This document shows positions 32,335-43,993 of a stretch of DNA of 64,000 bases, one piece after another (the stretch's first letter is position 1; each line of letters starts with the position of its first letter). The position numbers were made by a program, and so were the translations under genes. Origin of the DNA: Primulina eburnea (lineage: Eukaryota > Streptophyta > Magnoliopsida > Lamiales > Gesneriaceae). The stretch covers positions 20,837,892 through 20,901,891 of the forward strand of contig NC_133104.1 in the NCBI RefSeq assembly GCF_022965805.1, given 5' to 3'. The notes under the pieces were generated by a model, which did not search any database, was not told the DNA's origin, and saw only the letters and a list, made by a program, of their open reading frames with translations.

Positions 32335-34151
32335 TGTGGGGACCCGGGCTCTAACTCAATTCTTTTGGGATTTAATTGGATCTTTGTTCGAAAATGTGGG
32401 TCAAAATTTTTGCTTTTAACATTAATTCAAACGTATAGTCAAAGTATAACATTGTCTTTATACGAAATAAACAACATAATATACATCCAAGTCTGTCTAA
32501 TACAACCATACTCTAGTGTTCAAATACCAACTACAAACATAAGTGATACAAGTCCAGTAGAAAACTCTACAAATCTTCGACGCCCGAGATCTCCACGCTA
32601 TCGTCAATCTCTCATCTAGCTCGTGACCCAGATCCTGCCCCACCTGTTGCCATGCACACATACAGACACGACAACAGCCGGATAACTCTGGTGAGAACAT
32701 ATCCCAGTATAAAACATGGATGCATGCAATGTAAATATCATAAACAAATTCATAGCATATATCAAGTAACATGAATGTAAATCTAAACATGTAGAAGAAT
32801 ACAAATCTGTATTCAACATTTAAATCTTGACTCGACTCATTTCTAATCTAGGGATCCCGGTGTGAATAAGACGGTCTGTCACCTACCCAACCACTCGAGG
32901 CAACGGTACGTCTTATTCCTAGACTTCGGTCAACTCTGTATCGAGGGTCTACACATAGAGCAAATCTACTACTATGCGACGATACACCGAAACGTCTAGT
33001 TTTGGCAAATCTGCCAATATCTCCTATCTCAGGACTCGAATATAAATCAATAAACAAGACATTACATAATCAATGTAATAAATATCTAGTATGTGATTTA
33101 GGGAAACTCGGATCAAATCTGAATCGAGTTGTGCAATCCCAAGACCACATGAATTATACCTTTCTTGTCGCACTGTCTGTCGAGATCTCGAATCAAATGT
33201 CAAACCTGTCACTTCAAATCTGAAATGGCAATGTAGATATACCTTCTATCAATATAGAACACAACTAACTCAAACAACTCATATACAAACAATACTTGAT
33301 TTCGATACAGTTGAACGGCATAACGGCGTAGTCTCGTGATACCGATAACTCAATACTAACATGCTAATTCCAAATTAACTCCCAACATCATTAACATAAC
33401 AATACATACACTGAAATCTGCATAATCTCTCCATAATACATGCTGGAAATCGAAACAATAGCATACTATGTCCGAAATTCAATCTGATAACGAATATACC
33501 AAGCTCAAGATATCAAGAACACCTATTCTAACTCAAATCTGAATTTCTTCCAACATACACAATTTGAATTACGTTGAAATGTAACAAAACTTACATCCTT
33601 GAATAGCAACTGATGAGAGGAGTTCATAACCGAAGTCGGATCTAAAATCGGATGGCTAAATCTTGCAAAACTTCAATTCTAATATGAAGGAAACCTCTCA
33701 CTTTCTTTGGAAATAGCTCTCGGTGCCTTCACTGAAATGGGGAAGAACTAAATCAGCACAAATCATATATATACCATGCCATGTGTCAGCTCAAGAAGAA
33801 AGGGTGGCATTTTTGCATGCAGCACCGCGGGTGCGGTGACTTAGGAGCGCGGGTGCGCTGTGCTCACGGCACATCTTGCATTTTCCGAAATTCTTAGACC
33901 GCGGGTGCAGCTATTGCATGACCGCGGGTGCGTTCTTACCACCGCGGGTGCGGTCCTGTTAGCACCGCGGGTGCGGTGTTGCTTCGCACAAATTCTCCAA
34001 TTTCTTCTCAATGCACCACGGGTGCTGTATCTCTAACACCGCGGGTGCGGTATGGCTTCGGCCATTCCTTCAAAATTCTCATTTAAATGTCATGCATTCT
34101 TACGGCTTCAAGTCTAGCATCAATAACAACCGACAATTCTCGAGCCTTACA
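32335..34151 (-). repeat. 3' LTR of gypsy J
   Basis: 1817 bp, TGTGGGGACCC to CTCGAGCCTTACA (plus strand). TATA-like box TATATATA at 33765-33772, U3 array at 33824-34051. An inverted pair GAATAAGACG and CGTCTTATTC lies at about 32864-32917. Donor-like motif at 33158-33161 and acceptor-like CAACAG/GTGGGG at 32641-32649 on the element strand. Short frames are not genes. Confidence 0.95.
33824..34051 (-). promoter_or_regulatory. U3 array of paired GC-rich 14-mers in J
   Basis: Eight ACCGCGGGTGCGGT-like half-sites in four pairs: 33824/33846, 33898/33921, 33941/33964 and 34015/34038; spacing 22, 23, 23, 23. The right LTR has the same array at 48963-49190. About 51 bp separate the array from the TATA-like box. 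Confidence 0.85.
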
Positions 34152-34164
34152 TTTCTCCCCCTCT
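34152..34164 (-). other. Polypurine tract of gypsy J
   Basis: TTTCTCCCCCTCT on the plus strand, directly beside the 3' LTR. Confidence 0.88.
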
Positions 34165-34252
34165 TAGATCGGAGTTCGTCCTCGAACTCGTACATCAGTA
34201 ATCATGCAAGTATATACAAAAGCAGTAAAATCAAACTAACAAAATACTTACA

Positions 34253-35522
34253 TCAACTGAATAGCTCGGGATGCCTCTGTCTCATCTCAGACTCTGTTTC
34301 CCATGTTGCTTCCTCGATGCCATGACGACTCCATTGAATCTTCACAAGCGGAATGGTCTTGGTTCTGAGTTGTTTCTCTTTCCGATCAAGAATCTGTATC
34401 GGTCTTTCAACATAGCTCAGAGTCTGATCTAACTCGGCTTCATCAGGCTGAATGACATGAGAACTATCTGGCATATATCTGCGTAACATCGATACATGAA
34501 AAACGTCATGTATACCAGACAATGAAGGAGAAAGAGCAAGTCTGTAAGCTCGATCGCCAATCTTCTCAAGGATCTCATACGGACCCACGTATCTAGGAGG
34601 CAATTTTCCTCGCTTGCCAAATCTGACAACGCCTCTGAAAGGTGAAATCTTCAAAAATACTCTGTCTCCCTGCTCAAACACTAACGGTCCGCGTCTGATA
34701 TTGGCGTATTTCGCTTGCCTATCCTGTGCCGTCTTCATCCGCTTCTGAATGATCTTCACTTTCTCGGTCATCTCACGAATCATATCAAGCCCTAACTCGG
34801 GTACCCCAGAAATATCATCCCAGTAACAACGGAGATCTGCACTTCTTTCCGTATAAAGCTTCGAACGGTGCCATCTCAATGCTAGTCTGATAGCTGTTGT
34901 TGTATGAAAACTCACACAACGGCAATGAATCTTGCCAACTAGTACCAAAGTCTAGTACTACAGCTCTCAGCATGTCCTCTAAAGTCTGGATAGTCCGCTC
35001 TGACTGTCCGTCTGTCTGGGGATGATAAGCAGTGCTCAGGTGTAAAGTCGTACCCAAAGCCTGCTGCAGGCTGTGCCAAAAGTGAGAAGTGAATCGTGGA
35101 TCCCAATCTGATACGATCGACTTTGGCACACCGTGTAATCTGACGACCTCTCTGATATACAATTCTGCCAACTGATCGTGTCGATAGGTCATTCTGTACG
35201 GAATAAAGCAAGCTGATTTGGTCAGTCTATCAATAATGACCCAAATCGAATCACAGCCCCGTGATGATCGAGGTAACTTCGTCACGAAGTCCATGGAAAT
35301 GTGGTCCCATTTCCATTCAAGAATAGACAAACTCTGAAGTAAACCTCCGGGCTTCTTTCTTTCTGCCTTTACCTGTTGGCAATTCAGGCACTTAGACACA
35401 AATTCTGCAATATCGGTTTTCATTTGTTTCCACCAGAATTGCGTCTTCAAGTCATTGTACATCTTCCTGCCTCCAGGATGAATGCTGAACCGACTACAAT
35501 GTGCCTCTAACATGATCTGTCG
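34253..35522 (-). pseudogene. Gypsy J integrase (C-terminal part) and chromodomain-like tail
   Basis: From 35522 down: the HHCC finger ([25 protein letters not shown]), the catalytic core (D in [11 protein letters not shown] in VSDWDPRF, E in [14 protein letters not shown]) and the tail ending [19 protein letters not shown] at 34253. An extra base near 34826 splits it into two frames (35558-34815 and 34948-34253). The rest of the gene continues at 43994, right of K. Confidence 0.88.
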
Positions 35523-36015
35523 TGTGGGGACCCGGACGCTAATCAAGTTCTTAATCATAAATGTGACTAATTAATCAATTAAAACAGGGTCTAAATTTTT
35601 TTTTAAAATGCGGAACGTAGTGACATCGAACTCATATACATATCAGTATAAAATACAATACAAGTCCTGTACTGCATGCATTCAAAATAAACTAAGGTTT
35701 AACAACTAATGTCAAGTGTTCAACCCTATCTCTAATCCAAGTCCGGAGCCTCCACTCTAATCACGATCTCTCCTCATCTCTTGGACCCTGATCCTGTCCC
35801 ACCTGTTGTCAAGTACACATACAGACAAGACAACAGCCGGATAACTCCGGTGAGAATAAATCCCAGTATAAATCAACGAAACATGCAATCATATGAACAA
35901 ATATAAAGCATGTAATCAGGTAACAGTAATATGTATCCGAATCTGAAACATAATTACCATTCTACAATTCAGACTAGACTCAATCCTAGTCTAGGGATCC
36001 CGGTTTCCAAATGTG

Positions 36016-36140
36016 GTGTTCCTATATCGAATTCCGTAATAGAGGAACTCTGTTCCTATTACTCGATATAACCATATCCGGTGTTCCTATATCGAATTCC
36101 GTAATAGAAGAATTCCAATTCCTATTACTCGATATAACCA
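36016..36140 (-). repeat. Two tandem 64-bp inverted-repeat units in the K LTR
   Basis: Units start at 36016 and 36080 with GGTGTTCCTATATCGA. Within each, CCTATATCGA and GTAATAG on one side face CTATTAC and TCGATATA on the other, so each can fold into a long hairpin in the transcribed part of the LTR. The second LTR carries the same at about 42649-42774. Confidence 0.85.
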
Positions 36141-37058
36141 AACATCTGGTGTCCTGACCTATCCGTCATGGACTGTAGCTCTATCGCTAATATCATTATC
36201 TTGAGACATCGTGCAATGTTCCCGTGGCGATTCCACCACTATCAGGAACTTCTGTCACAAGATAACTCATCTGATACCTGCTATCTATAGTCAAGAGAAC
36301 AAGTACATCAGTCAAATCAATGCAAATATCAATGCAATAAAGTAAAGTATGTGATTTAGGGAAACTCAAGTCTAATCCGACTCAAGTCGATCTCCCAATA
36401 CCACATTGACTTATACCTTTCTTTCGTCGGTTTCTGGCTCAGTCGATGTCCTGAACTCACAGCCTGTCTGGCAATGACAATATCAATAATCTCATGTCAA
36501 TATACCATTCAACTCAATAACAATCTGATGAATCTGGATTTAATTCAAAATCAACGGCATAACGGTACAATTTCAATATCCCCGTCAATACCAATTCAAC
36601 AGATAATAGTTACAATCTATAATTCATATCCAATACAATCTATAATCAATCCATAATCCAAATCTGTCCGGTATTAACTGATTATAATCAGAAAATCATA
36701 ACAATTCCATAATCAGTCTATTTCTTAATCTGACTTCGATTCTATGATGTCTAACATGTCAAGAACATCATATCTGAATCCTATTCAATTCTGACAATAT
36801 CATAATTTCAAACCATGTCAAAACGTAGCAAAACTTACGTCCAGTTGTAGCCTACGTTGCTAGGAACTCAATACCGAAGTCGGATTCAAAATCAGACGGA
36901 CGGATTTCGCACAATCGCAACTTGAATCACAAGAAGCTCATTTCCCTTCGGATTTCCTTTTTCCTGCTTTTCCTGGAATGAAATGCATGTGTATATATAT
37001 ATATACACAATCTCGCACCTGCCTAAGCCAAGTGGCTTATTTTTCACAGCGCACGTCT

Positions 37059-37223
37059 CGCGCTCGGGCGGACATAAAGTTCCGCCCGCGCGCGAAACTC
37101 TCGGCCCTGACATTCTGTTCACTCGCGCTCGGGCGGATATAACTTACCGCCCGGGCGCGAGGTGCTCGGGCCTCTTCCCTCACTCAATGGCGCTCGGGCG
37201 GTCAAAACTTCCGCCCGGGCGCC
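37059..37223 (-). promoter_or_regulatory. U3 hairpin array of K
   Basis: Modules start at 37059, 37124 and 37189, exactly 65 bp apart. Each is CGCGCTCGGGCGG-type, a spacer of 9-10 bp, and CCGCCCGGGCGCG-type; half-site spacing 23, 23, 22. Right LTR copy at 43695-43860. About 53 bp from the TATA run. Confidence 0.85.
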
Positions 37224-37352
37224 AACCCTTCGGCCCAAAAATAAATATTCCATGTATTTTGTCCAATTTGCTCTCGGAATGGCCCGGCTATAATCATATT
37301 AATTCATACTCCATAATTCAGGTCAACATGATATAAAATCTCGGGCATTACA

Positions 37353-37365
37353 TTTCTCCCCCCCT
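37353..37365 (-). other. Polypurine tract of gypsy K
   Basis: TTTCTCCCCCCCC on the plus strand beside the 3' LTR. 37366-37448 is untranslated. Confidence 0.88.
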
Positions 37366-37448
37366 AAGATATGATTTCGTCCTCGAAATCACAGGTAATC
37401 CATCATATCAATAAGAAGGAATGTAATCCAACTGAGCAAATATTTACA

Positions 37449-39463
37449 TTAATGAAACAATGCTGGGAATTCTTGTCTCATATCAGATTCAGTCTCCCAA
37501 GTGGCTTCTTCAACACCATGACGCGTCCATTGAACTTTCACAAGTGGAATCGTCTTTGTTCTGAGCTGTTTTTCTTTACGATCGATAATCCGAATCGGTT
37601 TCTCGACATAAGTCAATGCCTCATCCAGCTCAGTCTCGTCTGGTTGAATAACATGTGAGTCATCAGGGAGATATTTCCGCAGCATCGATACATGAAAAAC
37701 ATCATGTATTCCAGATAATGAAGGCGGCAAGGCGAGTCGATAGGCACGATCTCCTATCTTTTCTAGAATTTCATAAGGACCAACATATCGTGGAGATAAT
37801 TTCCCTTTCTTGCCAAATCTGACAATTCCTCTGAAAGGTGAAATTTTCAGGAATACTCGGTCTCCTACCTCAAATACCAACGGTCGCCGTCTGAGGTTGG
37901 CATATTTGGCTTGTCGGTCTTGAGCTGCCTTCATTTTCTTTTGAATCAATTTAACTTTCTCGGTCATATCTCTGATCATATCCGGTCCAGTCTCAGGAAC
38001 TTCAGAGATATCATCCCAATATAATGGGGATCTGCATTTCTTTCCGTACAACGCCTCAAATGGTGCCATCTCAATACTCGTTTGATAGCTGTTGTTGTAC
38101 GAAAACTCACAAAGTGGCAATGCATCTTGCCATCCAGTGCTAAAATCAAGCACTACAGCTCTCAGCATATCTTCCAATGTCTGAATCGTACGCTCTGACT
38201 GTCCATCAGTCTGTGGATGATAAGCGGTACTTAAATGTAGCTTTGTACCCAGAGCTTGCTGCAAACTCTGCCAGAAGTGCGAAGTGAACCGAGGATCACG
38301 GTCTGAAACAATCGACTTTGGCACTCCATGCATTCTAATCACTTCTCGGACATAGATATCGGCCATCTGATCATATCTATGTGTCATCTTGTATGGAATA
38401 AAACATGCTGATTTGGTCAATCGATCTATCACGACCCAAATCGCATCACAACCTCGGGAGGATCTCGGCAACTGTGTCACAAAATCCATGGAAATGTGAT
38501 CCCATTTCCATTCAGGAATGGACAAACTCTGTAACAATCCTCCTGGTTTCTTCCTCTCAGCTTTCACTTGTTGGCAATTCAGACACTTGGCTACAAATTT
38601 AGTCACATCAGATTTCATTTGTTTCCACCAACACTGTGTCTTTAAATCATTATACATTTTCCTACCACCAGGATGAATGCTAAAACGACTGTTGTGCGCT
38701 TCTGACCGTATTCGCTGTCTCAATTCTGAAACATTTGGCACAACAATACGATTATTCACATACAAGACATTATCACGAACCTGATATTCCGATCGATGTC
38801 CAGCTCTGATCATTGCAATCGAATTCTGTACATTCTGATCAACTTTCTGAGCTTCTTTAATTTTCAAAAGTAGCTCTGGTTCAGCTCGAACAGCATACAA
38901 TCTCAGAGGCTGACGATCTGTCTCAAATACTAACCCAGACAAACAGCAGTCTTCAATCAAATTCGATACATCAATCGTCGATAAGGATAGTGCACATACC
39001 TTTCGACTCAGGGCATCTGCTGCTGCATTGGACTTCCCTGGATAATATTTGATTTCACAATCGAAGTCTTTCAATAAATCCAGCCATCTTCGCTGTCTCA
39101 TATTCAATTCAGATTGTGAAAACAGATATTTCAAGCTTTTATGATCAGAATAGATTTCGAATTTCTCACCGTATAGATAATGTCGCCATATTTTCAATGC
39201 AAAGACTATGGCTGCCAATTCAAGATCATGAATTGGGTAACGAGTTTCATGGGGTTTCAGTTGTCTTGAGGCATAAGCAATCACATGCCCTCGCTGCATT
39301 AAAACACAACCCAATCCTTGGTGAGATGCATCACAATAAACGACAAATCCACCAGTGCCTGAAGGAATCGTCAACACAGGCGCACTGGTCAGTTTCTTTT
39401 TCAACTCAAGAAAACTGGATTCACAGTCTTCAGACCAATTAAACGGAGCATTCTTCTGAGTTA
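37449..39463 (-). pseudogene. Gypsy K RNase H, integrase and chromodomain-like tail
   Basis: Open frame of 651 codons (Met at 39404), extended upstream to the frameshift at about 39464. RNase H with [18 protein letters not shown], the [13 protein letters not shown] block and [13 protein letters not shown] [10 protein letters not shown]; integrase HHCC ([19 protein letters not shown]), DDE core ([33 protein letters not shown]), and the tail [20 protein letters not shown]. It is in a different frame from the upstream part only because one base is missing. Confidence 0.9.
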
Positions 39464-41941
39464 GTGAGTAATAGGCTTGGCAATATTCGAAAAATCTTTA
39501 ATGAATCGACGATAATATCCTGCCAAACCCATAAAACTGCGGATTTCCGGCACAGATGTAGGTCTCGGCCAAGAAATCACTGCCTCAACCTTACTGGGAT
39601 CAACTGATATACCGTCTCCCGATATAATGTGACCCAAAAACACAACCTGTTTCAGCCAAAACTCGCATGTCGACAATTTAGCATACAGTTTCTCTGCCCT
39701 CAAAATTCTCAACATCATCCTCAGATGATTAGCATGCTCAATCATATTCTTCGAATAAATCAATATATCATCAATGAATATGATAACAAAATCATCCAAG
39801 GATTTCTGAAATACGAGGTTCATCAATCCCATAAATACCGCTGGTGCATTCGTCAAACCAAATGGCATGACAATAAATTCATAGTGTCCATACATGGTTC
39901 TGAATGCTGTCTTTGAGATATCAGAATCCCTGACTCTCAGTTGATGGTATCCAGATCTCAAGTCGATCTTGGAATACACAGATGAACCTTGCAACTGATC
40001 AAACAGATCATCAATACAAGGCAATGGATATTTATTCTTTACCGTTGCCTTGTTCAGTTGCCGGTAGTCGATACAAAGTCTCATCGACCCATCTTTCTTT
40101 CTCACGAACAGTACTGGAGCACCCCAAGGAGATACACTCGGTCTAATATATCCCTTGGCCAGTAAATCCTCCAACTGTTCCTTCAATTCTTTCAATTCGA
40201 TTGGTGCCATCCGGTATGGAGCTCTCGAAATCGGGACTGTTCCTGGCATTAACTCAATGCTGAAGTCTATCTCTCGAATCGGAGGCAATCCAGGAATCTC
40301 ATCTGGAAAGACATCAGCAAATTCACACACCACTGGCAAATCCGCTAATGATGGGCTCAATTTCAGTAAATCAACTGAATATACCAGGAATCCATTTGCT
40401 CCTTTCTGCAATAATCGTGTCATATTCATTGCAGATATCAAAGGAATTCTAGCACGAGAACCCTTACCATAAACTTTCCACTCTTCAGCCATCTCAGGTC
40501 TGAATCGAATAATCTTGTGGAAACAATCGACTGTAGCTCGGTACTTGGCCAACATATCGATACCGATAATGCAATCAAAATCAGATACACCAAGCACAAT
40601 ACAGTCTAGCTCAATCGTATGTCCATCGTACTGCAGTATACAAGGTTTCACAGATTTCACTGATATCAAACCTGTTCCTAACGAGGAAGAAACCGACACT
40701 ACCGCAGACAATGACTCAATTGGTAATGCACGACTCAATGCAAACCTCTCAGAAATAAAAGTATGCGATGCACCAGTATCAATCAATACATAAACAGGAT
40801 AACTAGAAATAAAACAGTTACCTGCAACTACATCATCGGGTGCATCCTGTGCCTGCTCCTCGGTCAAAGCAAAAACTCTGGCCTGCTGTCTCGGAGGCTG
40901 GCTCACGATCTGGCCCCCTCCTGGCCTCTGCTGTGACAGAGTGGACGGTGCTGGCTGAAAGGAATGAACGGCAGAAGATCGTCTCCCTGCCTGAGCCACG
41001 GATCCCGATGACTCAGCTGCCTGTGATCCCTGGGCACTCCTCTGGGGACATACTCGGGCAAAGTGTCCCTGCTGTCTACAGATACGACAGCTGCCAACTA
41101 CTCCTCGGCACTGATCTGTGGAATGCCTCCCTCCACAAGTACCACAGTACGGTCCTGCATAGCTCTGGCTCTGACCGGTCTGTCTAGAGCCACTCGAACT
41201 GTACGAGGTAGTCCCTGATTTCTTGAATTGCTTTCCTCTAGCCTTCAAGAAATCCTTCTTCCCGGTACTACTGCTGCTGCCACCTTCAAATCGAGGAGGT
41301 GGTTGTGGTCCCGGTGCTGGAAGCACAAACGAAGCCTCTCTCTGCCTCATCAGGCCTGCCTCGGCTCCCTTGGCTCTGTTTAGGGCATCGGTGAAGTTGT
41401 TGGGCCTCCCAGTATTCACCAGAGTAAAAATGTCAGGATTTAGACCATTTATGAACTGGTCTGCAACAGCCTCATCACTCCCCGCCACATGAGGAGCAAA
41501 TCGGAGCAATGTCGAAAACTTAGCCACATAGTCCTCAATGTTCAACTGGCCTTGTTTCAGGTTTGCAAACTCGGCTCCCTTGTCCTTCCTATAGGATACT
41601 GGAAAGAACCGTAGATAAAATTCTGATTTGAATATATTCCAGGTAATGGCCGTACCTCTCTGTTCCAATGCCCTTCTAGTCGTGATCCACCAGTGTTTAG
41701 CAACATCATGCAACTGGTGTATTATCAATTTCACCCTCTTCTCCTCAGTATACTCCAGGGAGTCAAACAGTGATTCAATGTCGTCCAACCAACTTTCACA
41801 TTCCACGGAGTTCTCCGTTCCTTTCAAAGTCGGTGGATGAAATGACTGAAACCTTTTCAGCAATTTCTCCATTGCTGTAGGTGTCACATCCATGGGCGGA
41901 TTCGAGGTACTCCCCTGTTCTGGCATTCTCCTCGGAGGCAT
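39461..41941 (-). pseudogene. Gypsy K gag, protease and reverse transcriptase
   Basis: The frame opens at 41974; the family start [10 protein letters not shown] is at 41939-41941 (827 codons to the stop). Gag capsid ([17 protein letters not shown]), serine-rich linker, zinc knuckle [14 protein letters not shown] near 41050-41090, protease [13 protein letters not shown] near 40760-40795, reverse transcriptase with [20 protein letters not shown] and the catalytic [11 protein letters not shown] near 39760-39790. After IAKPIT one base is missing against all related copies, which creates the stop at 39461-39463. This is the only coding lesion seen in K. Confidence 0.9.
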
Positions 41942-42156
41942 ATCTGATAACAAAAGGGTTAGCAATTCCAACAATAATCCTGTTTCAAGCCTCCTCGGAT
42001 CATCTTACTGCTGATCCAGAATCGGTTCTGATTCAATCTCAATAATACATGTTTTCAAATCAAATCAGATAAACAGATAAACATGCATTATGAAGCAGTA
42101 AATCATGCTAGCAATCAAAAGCAGGAAAGAAAACACAGGTAAATCATTCTACCTGT
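41942..42156 (-). other. Leader of gypsy K with missing primer-binding site
   Basis: Matches the leaders of E, J and G up to TTCTACC (about 42147-42153) and then jumps to TGT and the LTR. J and G have about 55 further bases here, including CCGCT, the CTCAGTCTAC block and GCTCTGATACCA. The primer site is therefore gone, probably by a small deletion between short repeats (TACC/CACC). Confidence 0.8.
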
Positions 42157-43988
42157 TGTGGGGACCCGGACGCTAATCAAGTTCTTAATCATAAATGGGA
42201 CTAATTAATCAATTAAAACAGGGTCTAATTTTTTTTTTTAAATGCGGAACGTAGTGACATCGAACTCATATACATATCAGTATAAAATACAATACAAGTC
42301 CTGTACTGCATGCATTCAAAATAAACTAAGGTTTAACAACTAATGTCAAGTGTTCAACCCTATCTCTAATCCAAGTCCGGAGCCTCCACTCTAATCACGA
42401 TCTCTCCTCATCTCTTGGACCCTGATCCTGTCCCACCTGTTGTCAAGTACACATACAGACAAGACAACAGCCGGATAACTCCGGTGAGAATAAATCCCAG
42501 TATAAATCAACGAAACATGCAATCATATGAACAAATATAAAGCATGTAATCAGGTAACAGTAATATGTATCCGAATCTGAAACATAATTACCATTCTACA
42601 ATTCAGACTAGACTCAATCCTAGTCTAGGGATCCCGGTTTCCAAATGTGGTGTTCCTATATCGAATTCCGTAATAGAGGAACTCTGTTCCTATTACTCGA
42701 TATAACCATATCCGGTGTTCCTATATCGAATTCCGTAATAGAAGAATTCCAATTCCTATTACTCGATATAACCAAACATCTGGTGTCCTGACCTATCCGT
42801 CATGGACTGTAGCTCTATCGCTAATATCATTATCTCGAGACATCGTGCAATGTTCCCGTGGCGATTCCACCACTATCAGGAACTTCTGTCACAAGATAAC
42901 TCATCTGATACCTGCTATCTATAGTCAAGAGAACAAGTACATCAGTCAAATCAATGCAAATATCAATGCAATAAAGTAAAGTATGTGATTTAGGGAAACT
43001 CAAGTCTAATCCGACTCAAGTCGATCTCCCAATACCACATTGACTTATACCTTTCTTTCGTCGGTTTCTGGCTCAGTCGATGTCCTGAACTCACAGCCTG
43101 TCTGGCAATGACAATATCAATAATCTCATGTCAATATACCATTCAACTCAATAACAATCTGATGAATCTGGATTTAATTCAAAATCAACGGCATAACGGT
43201 ACAATTTCAATATCCCCGTCAATACCAATTCAACAGATAATAGTTAAAATCTATAATTCATATCCAATACAATCTATAATCAATCCATAATCCAAATCTG
43301 TCCGGTATTAACTGATTATAATCAGAAAATCATAACAATTCCATAATCAGTCTATTTCTTAATCTGACTTCGATTCTATGATGTCTAACATGTCAAGAAC
43401 ATCATATCTGAATCCTATTCAATTCTGACAATATCATAATTTCAAACCATGTCAAAACGTAGCAAAACTTACGTCCAGTTGTAGCCTACGTTGCTAGGAA
43501 CTCAATACCGAAGTCGGATTCAAAATCAGACGGACGGATTTCGCACAATCGCAACTTGAATCACAAGAAGCTCATTTCCCTTCGGATTTCCTTTTTCCTG
43601 CTTTTCCCGGAATGAAATGCATGTGTATATATATATATATACACATTCTCGCACCTGCCTAAGCCAAGTGGCTTATTTTTCACAGCGCACGTCTCGCGCT
43701 CGGGCGGACATAAAGTTCCGCCCGGGCGTGAAACTCTCGGCCCTGACATTCTGTTCACTCGCGCTCGGGCGGATATAACTTACTGCCCGGGCGCGAGGTG
43801 CTCGGGCCTCTTCCCTCACTCAATGGCGCTCGTGCGGTCAAAACTTCCGCCCGGGCTCCAACCCTTCGGCCCAAAAATAAATATTCCATGTATTTTGTCC
43901 AATTTGCTCTCGGAATGGCCCGGCTATAATCATATTAATTCATACTCCATAATTCAGGTTAACATGATATAAAATCTCGGGCATTACA
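42157..43988 (-). repeat. 5' LTR of gypsy K
   Basis: 1832 bp, over 99% identical to 35523-37352, with the same arrays and hairpins. Followed by TGTCG, the right copy of the target duplication. Confidence 0.95.
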
Positions 43989-43993
43989 TGTCG

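Larger units (their letters stand above)
35523..37352 (-). repeat. 3' LTR of gypsy K
   Basis: 1830 bp, TGTGGGGACCCGG to CTCGGGCATTACA. Contains a TA run as TATA box (36991-37005), the U3 hairpin array (37059-37223), and two copies of a 64-bp repeat at 36016-36140 whose halves are complementary. Donor-like motif at 36415-36418 and acceptor-like motif at 35811-35817 on the element strand. Confidence 0.95.
35523..43988 (-). mobile_element. Gypsy retrotransposon K
   Basis: Inserted in the integrase gene of J with target duplication TGTCG (35518-35522 and 43989-43993). 3' LTR 35523-37352 (1830 bp), 5' LTR 42157-43988 (1832 bp), about 12-14 differences by eye. The polyprotein is broken by a single one-base deletion. 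The primer-binding site expected at about 42140-42152 is missing. Innermost element of the right-hand nest. Confidence 0.95.
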
